From Odontocerum albicorne (taxonomy: Eukaryota > Arthropoda > Insecta > Trichoptera > Odontoceridae), in the NCBI GenBank assembly GCA_949825065.1, contig OX463839.1, forward strand, positions 25,120,212-25,184,211: 64,000 nt of DNA, read 5' to 3'. The notes beneath the pieces were generated by a model. That model searched no databases and was not told where the DNA came from. It saw only the letters and a program-made list of their open reading frames with translations. A program made the position numbers and the translations under genes. This document shows, piece by piece, positions 24,488 to 35,000 of this stretch (positions within the stretch are counted from its first letter, which is position 1; the number at the start of each line of letters is the position of its first letter).

Positions 24488-24550
24488 TGTAACGGTATAA
24501 CCCTACCGGTTTCAAGGCTTTCAGCTAATCTTCAGGGGAGCACAAACAAG
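24488..24550 (-). ncRNA. Hammerhead-ribozyme-like motif, left arm
   Basis: Minus strand: CCC + CTGAAGA (24535-24529), 16-base stem II region, then GAAACCGGTA + GGG. ACCGGT can form a minimal stem III, and CCC/GGG an inner stem I. Stem II carries two mismatches, so activity here is doubtful. Confidence 0.45.
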
Positions 24551-24551
24551 T

Positions 24552-24618
24552 CTTGTTTGTGCTCCCCTGAAGATGAGGTGAAAGCCTTGAAACCGATAGG
24601 GTTATGCCGTTACAAAAA
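24552..24618 (+). ncRNA. Hammerhead-ribozyme-like motif, right arm
   Basis: CTGAAGA at 24567-24573 is followed by a six-pair stem II (TGAGGT-GAAA-GCCTTG) and GAAAC at 24589-24593. The inner stem I is CCC/GGG. The outer stem I is CTTGTTTGT (24552-24560) with ACAAAAAAG (8 of 9 pairs). Stem III (ACCGAT) has one change from the palindromic ACCGGT. Confidence 0.5.
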
Positions 24619-24699
24619 AGTGAAATAAACAGTGTTGATAAAAATAAATTACAATGTCTTGAAACCTCCACAACGTTAATAATGCCTTTACTATAAACA

Positions 24700-26880
24700 A
24701 CATACAAATACTTTTAATTCGCTATCGTTTTATGTAAGAAAGCGGCTATTGAAATATGTAACAAAGAACAACCATATCTGCACACATAAAATCTATCCTA
24801 AAATAAAGAATAAATCCCATACAATTTTGGTAAAACTTATAATTTAAAGTTAACTGCGAAAACCTTAGGGAAAATCCTATTTTTTGCGCCTTCAGCTTCC
24901 GCTCATTCAACAAAAAAGAAACCAATCTTTGTTTAAAACCGGCCAGACACAAACAATATGTAAAAAAACGTCTCGACTCTTAAAAATCTATTGTTTCTTT
25001 GTTGTTTCTCATATTACAGAGTCGTATCACAAGTAACCCATACATCCTAGTTTTTCAGTAATTTTCCGAGTTTTATTTATGCTTCAATTTTTATTTCCTC
25101 GATATTTACTGTCATGAAGCCCTTTGAAAAATAAAGCTACATAATTGACCATTTGAAGACACTAAGGAATAGTTAATAAATACAAAACAGAATCAACGAC
25201 TAAATATTAAAATTTAAAAAACTAGTTTATAGGAAGTTTTAATGGTCAAATCTTACCCACGCTGCTCGTTAAACCTTAACAATATTTTCAAGCTGTCCGT
25301 GCAGTTGCTGCTCTGGCAATTGCAATACAATTATTTTTGTTGATAGATTTGAAGGGATTACTAAAACCAATAAGTTAAATATATTCAAGACTCTAAGGAT
25401 ATTTAGAATCATTTTAAGTCAAAACATGAAATCATTAAAATATAAACAGCTAAAAGATTAAAACGAGACTCAAACACAATAGTTTATCACCTGTTTTCGA
25501 TAATATTCTCAACTCCAACTCAAAACTAATATGATATTCATTTCCATACATTAATTTGTATGAATGAAAATCCAAGCTTATTTTTTGTTTTTTACAGGCA
25601 ATCCATCCAAACTAGGATGATTGGTGCCGTCAAATTCAAGTCATTATGCAATTGTGTGATTCAATATAATAAAACTTCTTTTTTAATAACAATTCTATCC
25701 AAGCTTATTAGAACTGAATTCTAACACTGTATTTTGAACAAAAATACCAGTACGAGCGAACGGGTTCAATACTTGAATGAGTAAACAAATTAACGATATT
25801 TTTTTAGAAGAAATACTCAATAACTTCATACTATGTAGACGTACATAATTTGTCTAAAAATTAAACATTTATTATATGAAATTTGAACTCAGGGCTATAG
25901 AAGATCATTGTATGGAAAGAATTGTCATGTCAAATTATTCGATTTAAACCCGTATTTAAGAAATTTATTTAAGTATATAATACTCGTATATACTCATATT
26001 CCTTTTTTAAATTCCAAAAAATAAGAAAGTTAAACGCTGATTTAAACAAAAATCAAATATATTTTAATCGTTCTTGTATGAAATAAGGTAACATCAACAT
26101 AAATCATGTTTTTAATCCTGAACAAAGAAATTAATTGTTTCAACATTGGTTCAAATTGATAATTATCTGTAAAGCAGTTTCGATAATCTTGAAAAAATAT
26201 CCATGACTTTTAAAATTCATTTTACTATACTAATAACCATGTAAATACAACATATACGATTCTAACACACGTGTAGTTATAAAGAAAATATCCAGTTATC
26301 GGATATAAGTAAATATAAAGAAAATAGGTCATTATTGAGAATATTATTAAAACTCAACCAATCATTAATCGTCAAACGTCAAACAAATTGACAGTGCGCA
26401 AGAAAACATGTGTTGAATCGTGTATACAAATGAGCAAATCAGTTAAGTGTATACTAGGAGATACGAGTATGTTGGTGAGACGAGCATGCTAACAATAATG
26501 GCCATTAACGTCAATAGTAAATACGAAGTGTTACAACATAGTTTATGCCTTTGCCTTACTTCCTTTTGATGACTCTTGGATTTAGAAAATAATAGATATC
26601 TATAGGTTAATTTTATTATGAAAATATAGATATATTAACATTCTGTATATGATAGTGTTCATTTACTAAATAAAATAAAACATATTAAAGTAAATGTGTT
26701 TGGTGGGATTCCGAGAAGTAAAAAAATATAATTTTCAAACATTAGTCGAACTGAAAATGTGAAATAATGTTGTAACAAAACGAAACTAAAATTTGGTTCA
26801 TAAGTTATTTTATCGTTATTACATGAATAATAAAAGCCCAAGAACGTGCAAGATGTGATAATGTGGTGTTGGCGTTCGAT
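24700..26880. other. AT-rich intergenic sequence
   Basis: No gene or repeat was recognised. The ORFs here are short and AT-biased. Confidence 0.35.
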
Positions 26881-27215
26881 GCTGAGAATTTCGTGGACCG
26901 CTAGAAGAATGAACGTCTCCACACTCCAGAAGTTGAATATGACAGTACAACTGTCTTCAATATGATTCCAGCGTATCCTACAGTTTTTCGGGCACATTTC
27001 CAAAGGTGAGCCAAATAATCTGGAGAAAATGATCGGTAAAGAAAATGTGTCAGGAAGAAGAGGCAGAGACAGCGTGTCAACAAAATGGAATGATAAGGTG
27101 ATGGTATTGATTGGGGAAAGCTTGTATGTACATAGCCATGCAAACGGCAAGTGACCGAGAAGAGCAGAGACGTGTCGTCGCAACCTGTATCACCAACATT
27201 GGATAAATCATGACG
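26880..27215 (+). pseudogene. LINE 3'-tail fragment (FFGH-type)
   Basis: Plus strand: a LQFFGHIS-like start, NLEKMIGKENVSGRRGRDSV, KWNDKVMVLIGESLY, then an R-EW-type ending. This matches the tail of a common insect LINE (FFGHI-R-NLE ... GRR-RGRSP-RW). At least two frame changes. Confidence 0.55.
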
Positions 27216-28020
27216 CTTAGGAATAAGAAACGATAGGGATGATGATAAAATACCGAAAAATATTTTTTTGTTTGTGTCTGAGAATTATGACATAGTCTGC
27301 ATAATTCATTAAAAGAATCCAATTACAAATTTAAAGAAGTCTTTTCCGTACAAAACGGCCAGTCATACTGAAAGATTCATCAAGAAAGAAATTAAGTATT
27401 TATGATCGATTTACTTTAAAAAGACATTTGTAATTCTAATACAGAACATACGAAAAAAAAGTTGATAAAAAAAACGAAGCATTCTGAAACTTTAAATCTA
27501 TCTCCGTGATCAGATACTATAAATTACATACATATTGTACTTCATTATGTATCCTTTCCATTTTCACTTTCTATCAACTTCTTTACCATCTCATACTTTC
27601 TCTCCAACATGTTTTGCTTTATTTTGTATCCAGTCCATTTATGCAATTTTCTATTTCGATTTTTATTTGTAAAGTAGTTTGTTGTGGGCGAGTACCCTGC
27701 TACCATTTATGTGTATTACTATAATCTGGAAAATCGTGTAATGAATCGATCTATTGTAAGAGATATAAACCGTTTCTAGCCTTGATATATAAAATCGAAT
27801 ATCAAAGATATCACCTAAAAAGTTAAAGATTACTTCACATTTAGATAAAGATACAAAGTAATTGTTTTTTTTTCAAAACAACTTGAACCAGAATTAAACT
27901 AAGTCATAATTATGTTCGAAGATTTTCTTGGCCATTCTCCATTTCTTCAAAATATTGATTAAAACTGTCATCTTCAAATATTATATTAGGTAATATTTAC
28001 TAAGGAATTAGGGCATTAAG
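27216..28020. other. Intergenic sequence
   Basis: No gene or recognisable element was found. Confidence 0.35.
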
Positions 28021-28024
28021 AAAT

Positions 28025-28330
28025 AATGCAGATTGATAGAAGATGCTGTGCTTAAAATGAAGAAAGGAGTATTGAGGTGGTTCGGTTACACAGAAAGAAT
28101 GAATGGCGGAATATTTACAAACATAATCTATACAATTAATATAGAATATATGAAAAGTTTAGGCATACGTAGAAAAATGTGGCACGACCATATTAATCTA
28201 ATTCTGAAAGAATGAAGAATAAAAAGCCTTTATAATAGAAAACTATGCATGACAAGGACACATTTAAGTGAAGATCTGTTCTCTTTCTCTACCCCAAAAG
28301 AACGTGGCGTGACGGTGATGATGTTTATTT
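28025..28330 (+). pseudogene. LINE reverse transcriptase tail fragment
   Basis: KMKKGVLRWFGYTERMNGG is followed by a changed RGRPRKTW motif (IRRKMWHDHINLILKE). The nucleotide tail then reads CTCTACCCCAAAAGAACG and GGCGTGACGGTGATGATG, the family's usual 3' end. Confidence 0.65.
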
Positions 28331-28657
28331 AACGTTGCTTTGAGAATTGTTGGTAGAACGCCCCGAAACGTCACCCAGCTTCTAAGCCAACCAAACATGG
28401 TAATAATTCCAAAAAAATCTTTTGAAATGAGGGTTTTAATATTTATTTACAGTTTTCAACATTTCCCGATAAATCCTGATTTTCAATACGACGATGAGTT
28501 TATTCCCCGAATCAATATTTCGACCAGTTCTATCGAGTTCTCTAACGCTTGTGAATGACAATCCTTTAAATTTTATATTATAAAGAAATGTTATTCACTG
28601 AAATGTCATATTTGCATAAAAATATTGTTTTAATAAATTGTTATGGTACAACACCAA

Positions 28658-28783
28658 TTTTATCAGTTTGACACATAATGGAGTAGCCAAGTTTGATCTG
28701 CACCCACTCATACTATAAAATTTTATCAGTTTGACACATAATGGAGTAGCCAAGTTTGATCTGCACCCACTCATACTATAAAA
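28658..28783. repeat. Identical tandem duplication, 2 x 63 bp, with a TATA-like end
   Basis: Units 28658-28720 and 28721-28783 are identical. Each ends ACTATAAAA, a TATA-like box. The second copy lies immediately before the ATG at 28784. Confidence 0.95.
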
Positions 28784-29367
28784 TGGTTAAATTTATTTTT
28801 GTTACATCGCTTAAGGAATTTCATACATTTTCTTCTTGTTATTACACTCTTGCCGGAGTGTTCGTGGCTATGATGAATGGTGATCCTCTCTGTTCAGCAC
28901 AGCTCTTTATCATTCAGTCAAATGATACCTTTCAACTTATCCGAATTGGTGATTCAGACATATTCAAGAGCGTAGCCGAGAGACAATACTGTTTTCGGCC
29001 CAATTCAAGAAAGCTTCGGGTACTGACCACTGAAGTAGGCCCGAAACTATGCGTAATCGCACTTATTAGCAATATTACCGCACGTGTAGATTCAACAACA
29101 CTCGTACACGTTTTACACATTTCCACGCAATGTTATGTTAAATTGTGGGCAAAAAATTGTATGTGTTGTATTTTTGGAGAAAAAGAGATCATAAATTTGG
29201 AGCAAATGTTGATTTTAGTGGGACTACAGATGGATTATAATGGGACTACAAATTATCTAGGGTACTCGGCCCCATACAAGAAGATCGGGAATACCATAGA
29301 CTTCATAACAGGCAATTCAATAGACATAATAATGGAATGTGCTCAAAAGGTGCAAGAAATATTTTAA
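28756..29367 (+). CDS. Uncharacterised ORF, 203 codons (or 195 from ATG at 28783-28785)
   Basis: This is one of the longest unbroken non-transposase frames in the window. The ATG at 28756 lies inside the second 63-bp repeat. The in-frame ATG just after the repeat (MVKFIFVTSL) is the more natural start. The product starts hydrophobic (KFIFVTSL ... YYTLAGVFVAMM), then has Cys-containing stretches (KLWAKNCMCCIFGEKE), and ends NSIDIIMECAQKVQEIF. I recognise no domain. The DNA at about 28915-29130 resembles repeat family D (37.6 and 38.5 kb), and 29265-29420 has a decayed second copy at 30168-30330. It may therefore be a mobile-element protein or a chance frame through repeats. A host gene is less likely. 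Confidence 0.3.
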   Translation: MICTHSYYKMVKFIFVTSLKEFHTFSSCYYTLAGVFVAMMNGDPLCSAQLFIIQSNDTFQLIRIGDSDIFKSVAERQYCFRPNSRKLRVLTTEVGPKLCVIALISNITARVDSTTLVHVLHISTQCYVKLWAKNCMCCIFGEKEIINLEQMLILVGLQMDYNGTTNYLGYSAPYKKIGNTIDFITGNSIDIIMECAQKVQEIF

Positions 29368-29469
29368 ATAAAAATTTAATTTTCACTTTAATTTTAAATA
29401 TTGAATATCACAAGGTAAACATAAGCGATATGGGGTAAATATGAATTTAAGGTTGATGGCTTGAGTAAT

Positions 29470-29790
29470 ATGAAGAAGAGCAATTTAAGATAATTTGAGC
29501 TTATATAACGAATGAATGAAGAAAAACTAACAAAACAAATATAAAGTGTAAATGTGAGTGAAAGGCGTAGAAGAGGAAAACCAAGGAAAATATGGTTGGA
29601 TCAAGTAAATTATATTTTGAAAGGAGGGAACGTAAAAAGTCAGAGAAATCGCAGTAGGTGTACGACAAAGTGTATAGATGTGGAAGAGGCAAAGGATATG
29701 TGTCGAGATAGGACAGTCTAGGGCACTTTCTCTTTCTTCCTATTCCGACAGTGAAACGGCGGGATGATATCTATGTATACAATTTTGTAA
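29470..29790 (+). pseudogene. LINE reverse transcriptase tail fragment
   Basis: Plus strand: a VSERRRRGKPRKIWLDQVNY-like basic tail, LKGGNVKSQRNRSRC, CIDVEEAKDMCRDR, then nucleotide ACGGCGGGATGATATCTATG at the end. Stops precede it. Confidence 0.6.
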
Positions 29791-29799
29791 TTTGTTTTA

Positions 29800-29905
29800 T
29801 CAAACACTGTTTATTCCACTTTTTGTAACGGTATAACCCTACCAATTTCAAGGCTTTCACCTCAGAGCACAAACAAGACTTGTACGTGTCCCCTGACGAT
29901 GAGTA
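29800..29905. repeat. Degenerate inverted pair of the hammerhead-like family
   Basis: The left half (complement) has CTGA directly followed by GGTGAAAGCC, so AGATGA is deleted from the core. The right half retains CTGACGA but is truncated after the 5' strand of stem II. The shared AACACTGTTTATTCCAC flank confirms membership. Confidence 0.75.
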
Positions 29906-30167
29906 TTAAATTATTGGTCCGTTATGTTATCTAGGGTAACGCTTCTAAAACTTTCTCGTAGGGTGGACAAGTATATATATTTCAGTGTCACCTGGGAACT
30001 AGACTATATTTTTCAAGATGGAGTGGGTATTTCAAAAGGTTTTGTGAACACTGTTTTTTTTTATTCAAAGAAATATAATATATAAATACTTAAGGTAACG
30101 AACTACTGACACTACGGTTACCGCGGGCCCGTGAACCAGCATCGGTCCGTATACCACCATTTAGGTA

Positions 30168-30350
30168 GCACTGATTTAGGGTATCCGACACCATACAAGA
30201 AGATCTGAAATACGACTTCATAAGAGGCACTTTATAAGACATAATAATGGGATAAGGTCAAAGGGTACATGAAATATTTTAAATTAAAATTTAATTATCA
30301 TTATAATTTTAAATATTGAAAATTATAAGATGAATATTGCATGCTTGAAG
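30168..30350 (+). repeat. Decayed second copy of the 3' end of the 28.8-29.4 kb ORF region
   Basis: Matches 29265-29420 across CCATACAAGAAGATC, GACTTCATAA, GACATAATAATGG, and GAAATATTTTAAAT, including the AT-rich 3' flank. In-frame stops remove coding potential. Confidence 0.8.
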
Positions 30351-30439
30351 GCAATTTTAAATAATATATTATTTGACTAAATGGTGTCACGCCGAAAGAA
30401 AAATATGGCGATGTCTTCGACGGAGCAACATACTCGTAC

Positions 30440-30560
30440 TCGTATAAAGACCGTTACGGCCGAGACGTGGGCCCCGCCGCGCGCCGTACGGGATCCAAAC
30501 AGGAATCACTTTAGGCAGCGGTCACTCAATACAAACAGAACGGTTACTGGGATACTGGCT
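30440..30560. promoter_or_regulatory. CpG-dense patch
   Basis: A short GC-rich block (GGGCCCCGCCGCGCGCCG within it) in AT-rich surroundings. It is a possible promoter or first exon. No splice or initiator signal is assigned. Confidence 0.25.
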
Positions 30561-30619
30561 CGGCGCACTCTGCCAAAACATTATTTCCAATATTCAATTT
30601 TCTAACAAAAAAGATAAAC

Positions 30620-31080
30620 TTGTTAGAAAGTACACTCACATACATACAATCTAGCCGTCTCCTTGTCGGGGTAGACAGATAGGAGAGAGCGCCAGACTTT
30701 CCTATTGCGACACACATCTGTCGCTTCTTCCCCATCCATACATCTCTTATGATTTATTTGACTTTTTACATTTCTTTCTTTCAAAATATCATACACTTGC
30801 TCTAACCATACTTTCCTTGGTCTTCTTCTACCACGCCTTCCACTCACGTTTACACTGTATATGATATCATATATGGTATATTTTGTTAATATTTCTTCAT
30901 ACATTAGTTCCATGTGCCCAAATTATATCAGCGTGGTCCCTGGTAGCTCTTCCATCGTCTGAGAAAATACTACCTAAATAGCAGAATTCCTCAACTTGCC
31001 CTTATCTCTCATTACTCACCCATACTCGTATATCGCATTTAATTTTCCTTTCACACTTTTCTATCACCATAACTTTAGAT
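30620..31080 (-). pseudogene. LINE reverse transcriptase C-terminal fragment with internal deletion
   Basis: Minus strand: QVEEFCYLGSIFSDDGRATR (about 30995-30930), then a gap in the reverse transcriptase, then VSGRRGRRRPRKVWLEQVYD and LKERNVKS. The end is KVWRSLLSVYPDKETA, in a frame open from 30913 to 30623. Cleanest copy of the tail in the window. Confidence 0.75.
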
Positions 31081-31589
31081 TATGCAACAATAATTATTAA
31101 ATCTTTATTTTTACATCTCTTATACAACTTGATTATCAGATTCTATAATTCATCATTATTAGAAAGTAATTCAAGAAAATTGTGTGACAAAATCAATTTC
31201 CAATGCAAGCTGCAAATCTTAAGAAACATAAAACCACAACTTAAAATATTTGGATGGTTGCAGATAGAGGAGAGGAGAGGGTTCGACATAAAGTTCAAGT
31301 TATGGTTTTCATCTCGTCACAGGTAAAGGTTACAGGTAAACGAGCGCTACAAATACTTGTACTGTTCAGATTCCTAATATTTCGACAGGACATTTCAGGT
31401 AGCAGAATCTCTTCTAAGGAAGTCTTCCACCATCCCTGAGGCAAATCTCCAAATTGGCGAAGTTTTCGATAAACTTGAAAATTCACTTGTCCTTCTGTTA
31501 GCTAATAGTTTGAGCTAGTTGGGAAGCGCCCTTGAGGTGATCTTAATGGTCGGAAAACAGCGCTTCGCCAATTTAATGAAAAATATAAT

Positions 31590-31765
31590 CAAATTCTAAA
31601 ATAAAGAAAAATAAAAAGCCTTTATAATAGAAGAGTATGCATTACAATGTATATCGACCTGGTAAAAGCGACAATATGTGTGCCAAGATAAAATTAAGTG
31701 GAGATCTGTTATGTTTGCCTACCCCAATAGGGACAAAGTATGATTGTGATGATGGTGACAATGTC
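31590..31765 (+). pseudogene. LINE 3'-end remnant
   Basis: Shares AAAAAGCCTTTATAATAGAA, GATAAAATTAAGTGGAGATC and CTACCCCAATAGGGAC with 28200-28320 and 40670-40830. Little coding sequence is left. Confidence 0.55.
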
Positions 31766-32038
31766 TATTGAGTTAACTAGTCATAATAATAATAATAAAT
31801 AGAAAAATCACATCAGCAGTTATTTGTTTTAGAATTTATAAAAGGTAAACTCAAAAGCGCCACAAAACAAATTATAGTGAAATGATGTTTGAAAGTATTC
31901 TGAAAATCGGGGTGTTATTAATTAATAAACGATTTTAATATGCACCAGACTTTTGGCACGTTTGAGTAAATGTCTCGATTGTTGTACTACGATGTCGTTG
32001 TATAGAAAAGTCCCGAAATATGTTACAGAGGTCATATG
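31766..32038. other. Intergenic sequence
   Basis: No gene or recognisable element was found. Confidence 0.3.
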
Positions 32039-32039
32039 A

Positions 32040-32114
32040 GAAAACCAGACACGGACGCGAAACCGCAACCCCTTGGTTGGAATACAGGTGTCTTACCAAC
32101 TAGGCTACGGAGTT
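32040..32114 (-). repeat. SINE family A, head only
   Basis: Minus strand: AACTCCGTAGCCTAGTTGGT, then AGACACCTGTATTCCAACC, then GGGGTTGCGGTTTCGCGTCC (B-box region, mutated). Confidence 0.7.
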
Positions 32115-32984
32115 GTTATAATAATGATGCAAAATAATAAATCAAATGGGACTGGGTAAGAAAACCTGTGAGGTAATTTTCAATGATCACTCCGTCTTGT
32201 TAGCTTTATGCAGAATTGTCACAAGTCGAAATGACAACTTTTAGAAATAACTGAGAGTCGAAGTGTTACAATATACTGTATTTTTTTTAAATATGCAACT
32301 ACCATTAAAATTTATTTTGGATTGTAGTACTAATACGTAAGATTATAACTGAATTTAAAATATTTTTTATGCTGGACAAAAAGCATTTCTAGAAAAGCAA
32401 AGTTGGCTGTTTATAATGGAATCTTGATCCCAACATTATGATATGCACGCGAATGTATGAAAATAAACTTTATTTCTTAAAATTTCTTACATCTCAATAA
32501 ATATCGATTCGCAATGAATAATAAACAAGGTCTGTCAATATTATTGGACATAATAAAACTTAATACTCCATCAATTTCTTTAGTATACATCGATGCCCAT
32601 AGAATAAACGTTTCTCAAAAATAACTGCTTGCAAATGTAAATGAATGTTTGCATTTATTCATCTACTTATGGGCGAAAGTTGTAATCTTGGTGGAAAATT
32701 GTCAATGAATGCTAACATTTGCCAAGATATGTTGATTTATCATTAACCAAGATATGTTGATTTCTCGGAATGCTGCAACAATTTCTATACGCCGAGATTT
32801 CCAGTGTCGCGTCCTTCTCAATTGAATGGAAGACGTCAATAGACTAGAAATAATGCACAGGTACTAAAGATAATTATCAGTTATTTTAAAAATCTTGCCG
32901 CACATCTAATCAAGAATCTTATTGATGTTTGCGTATTACGGTGATAATTTTCATAACAAGGTTTTAATTCATGCATAGATAATG

Positions 32985-33056
32985 AACGATCAACAACACT
33001 TGTTGATCGTTTATTATTTTACCATAACCATAACATGCTTTGTTATGGTTATGGTA
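32985..33056. repeat. Two adjacent perfect hairpins
   Basis: Hairpin 1: 12-bp arms at 32985-32996 and 33000-33011 (AACGATCAACAA and its complement) with a 3-base loop. Hairpin 2: 16-bp arms at 33020-33035 and 33041-33056 (TACCATAACCATAACA and its complement) with a 5-base loop. No U-tract or gene end is evident. Confidence 0.9.
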
Positions 33057-33124
33057 AGACTAATATGTACGTATCAAACCCTAAGAAACCCAATGGCAAT
33101 AAAAATAACATCAACACTGAAAGG

Positions 33125-33575
33125 ACAATTTTTATAGCGCTGTTTAGAGGACAGACTCTCCTCAAAGGCGCTCAAACTTCGAAACTTCAAAATTCGAACC
33201 CACTATTATTGAGACTAAAAATATTACAAAATAAATATACCAGTAAAATGTAAGGATATGAACGTTTGATTATGTATGAACGTTTGATTGTGTACATATT
33301 TGGTAAGAAAACCGAAGAAAACATCAATGGAAGACGAACTATAAAAAATCTGTAGATAGTAATATTATCTGTTTAGGTATAATTAAGTGTATGTGTGTAG
33401 TTTGCATATATAATCAAATTTTGATAAGACCTGCCAAAAAGGATTGTATTCAAGTGCTTCCTAAAGCTGCACACGCCACCCATTTCTCTAACACCTGAGG
33501 CAGACCGTTCTACGTTACAAGACCAACAACGGCAAATGCTCATAATACCCCGCCTTATTGGATTCATTCGGAACC
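33125..33575 (+). repeat. Dispersed repeat, copy 1 of a family also at 34240-34735
   Basis: Two blocks are shared in the same order with 34.24-34.6 kb. One is CTCCTCAAAGGCGCTC, then ATTCGAACCCACT (33165-33205). The other is a coding-like block at 33430-33490 (KKDCIQVLPKAAHATHFSNT) that aligns with KKDCLEVFSKAAYATPISDT at 34495. Frame broken. Confidence 0.6.
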
Positions 33576-34239
33576 ATCAATGTTGAAAAATGTATTAAAA
33601 AACCTTCAACTCAATATATCTGTATTAATTTATAACTATATTATGTAGGTATGACACAATCTTGTAAACTAATTTGATTTCCGAACTTAAAGGTATTTGT
33701 ACGTTATAGTAATATACATACATGCTCATGAGAAAGTTTTCTGCGAGATAGTCGGGCTGGCTAGGATAGTGGTACCTACTATCTACAGACTAGCTAGGTG
33801 CCTATCTATTCGTGTATAGAATACAGAGGATACCGCGCCGGCTACTTCCAATCGCATTAAATGATTTAGTTTTGCGTCTCGTTTCATTCAAACAATATCA
33901 TACTCTGAACGGGATCGGTGTAAAGCTAGACAGTACCACAAGAATCAGATATAATTTCAGTCTCACTATGTAAAGCTCTGTGTTTCAAATGAAAAATGAA
34001 ACAAGATATATTCATCAGACATTATCAGTCCACTGCATGGTAATATACTCGTATGTTACGTCTCTATTTCAATATGAGCATCGCCATCATCTGCGTATCT
34101 ACATTATCTAACATTTCGTTCGACGTGTTTTGGAAATTTATCAGTAAAATTATTCATACTATGCATTTAAGTCTAAATACAACGATATCAAACCAATTTA
34201 TCGAATCATATTATAAAAGCTAAATAATAATAATAAAAC

Positions 34240-34735
34240 GACAATTTATATATCGGTGTTAAGAGAGCAAACTTTCCTCAAGGGCGCTCGAACTAGGATT
34301 CGAACACACTCGTGAATTTTGATAGGACCTTCCAATGGTATAGAGATATTGAAACAATTGAATGACCCTGTATATAACATATTCTCGGCACAGCCTAGCA
34401 GTATGATAATAATCTTGACTAATATTCTTCCTAATGAATAAGCTAACTAGAAGCAGCTTTATGTAATAGGAGAAATCTGCACAAAATGGATAAAAAAAAG
34501 GATTGTCTTGAAGTATTTTCTAAAGCTGCATATGCCACTCCTATCTCTGACACCATGAAGTTAACGTTCTATCACAATATCCTGCCCTATTGGATTGATT
34601 TGGAACAAGCAATTTATTTGATGAAGAAAAATCTACCTCCAAGTCCTACTTCTCTCCGAAGGAACATCCCTCAGATACATTCGGAAAAAAAATGGAGATT
34701 GTCATTTGTTCTGTCAAACACTGTTTAATCCACTT
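34240..34735 (+). pseudogene. Dispersed repeat, copy 2, with an 80-codon coding-like frame
   Basis: A frame from ATG 34486 to 34728 reads KKDCLEVFSKAAYATPISDT, followed by NILPYWIDLEQAIYLMKK, and ends in the first hammerhead-like repeat unit. Its translation is partly conserved in the copy at 33.4 kb, which suggests an ancestral protein rather than chance. I do not recognise the family. Its position immediately upstream of the 3 x 128 bp hammerhead-like array suggests it is the coding end of the same retroelement. Confidence 0.4.
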
Positions 34736-34871
34736 TATATAACATCTCGCCTATTTGTGCTCCCCAGATGATAGGTAAAAACCTGGAAACCGGTAGGTAG
34801 GGTTATACCGTTATATAAAATGGAGATTGTCATTTGTTCTGTCAAACACTGTTTAATCCACTTTATATAAC

Positions 34872-34940
34872 ATCTCGCCAGTTTGTGCTCCCCTGATGAT
34901 AGGTCAAAACCTGGAAACCGGTAGGTAGGGTTATACCGTT
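34872..34940 (+). ncRNA. Hammerhead-ribozyme-like motif, unit 2
   Basis: CCC + CTGATGA (34893-34899), stem II TAGG-TCAAAA-CCTG, GAAAC at 34914-34918, then CGGTAGGTA + GGG. The conserved core bases are all present. Cleavage would fall after the A preceding GGG if stem III is ACC-GGTA-GGT. Confidence 0.5.
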
Positions 34941-35000
34941 ATATAAAATGGAGATTGTCATTTGTTCTGTCAAACACTGTTTAATCCACTTTATATAACA

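Larger units (their letters stand above)
24454..24648. repeat. Near-perfect 195-bp palindrome of a hammerhead-like repeat
   Basis: Arms 24454-24550 and 24552-24648 are inverted copies around a single T at 24551. Each arm carries CTGAAGA, a hairpin, then GAAACC. A shared downstream block (GAAACCTCCACAA) follows the right arm at about 24660-24672. The same family is at 29.8, 34.7-35.1 and 45.4 kb. Confidence 0.92.

Noticed and set aside
24493..24535. Bacterial-type transcription terminator hairpin
   Set aside because: The palindrome is part of a dispersed repeat family and the genome is eukaryotic.
26659..27183. Minus-strand 174-codon ORF
   Set aside because: It overlaps a LINE tail read clearly on the plus strand and has no recognisable domain.
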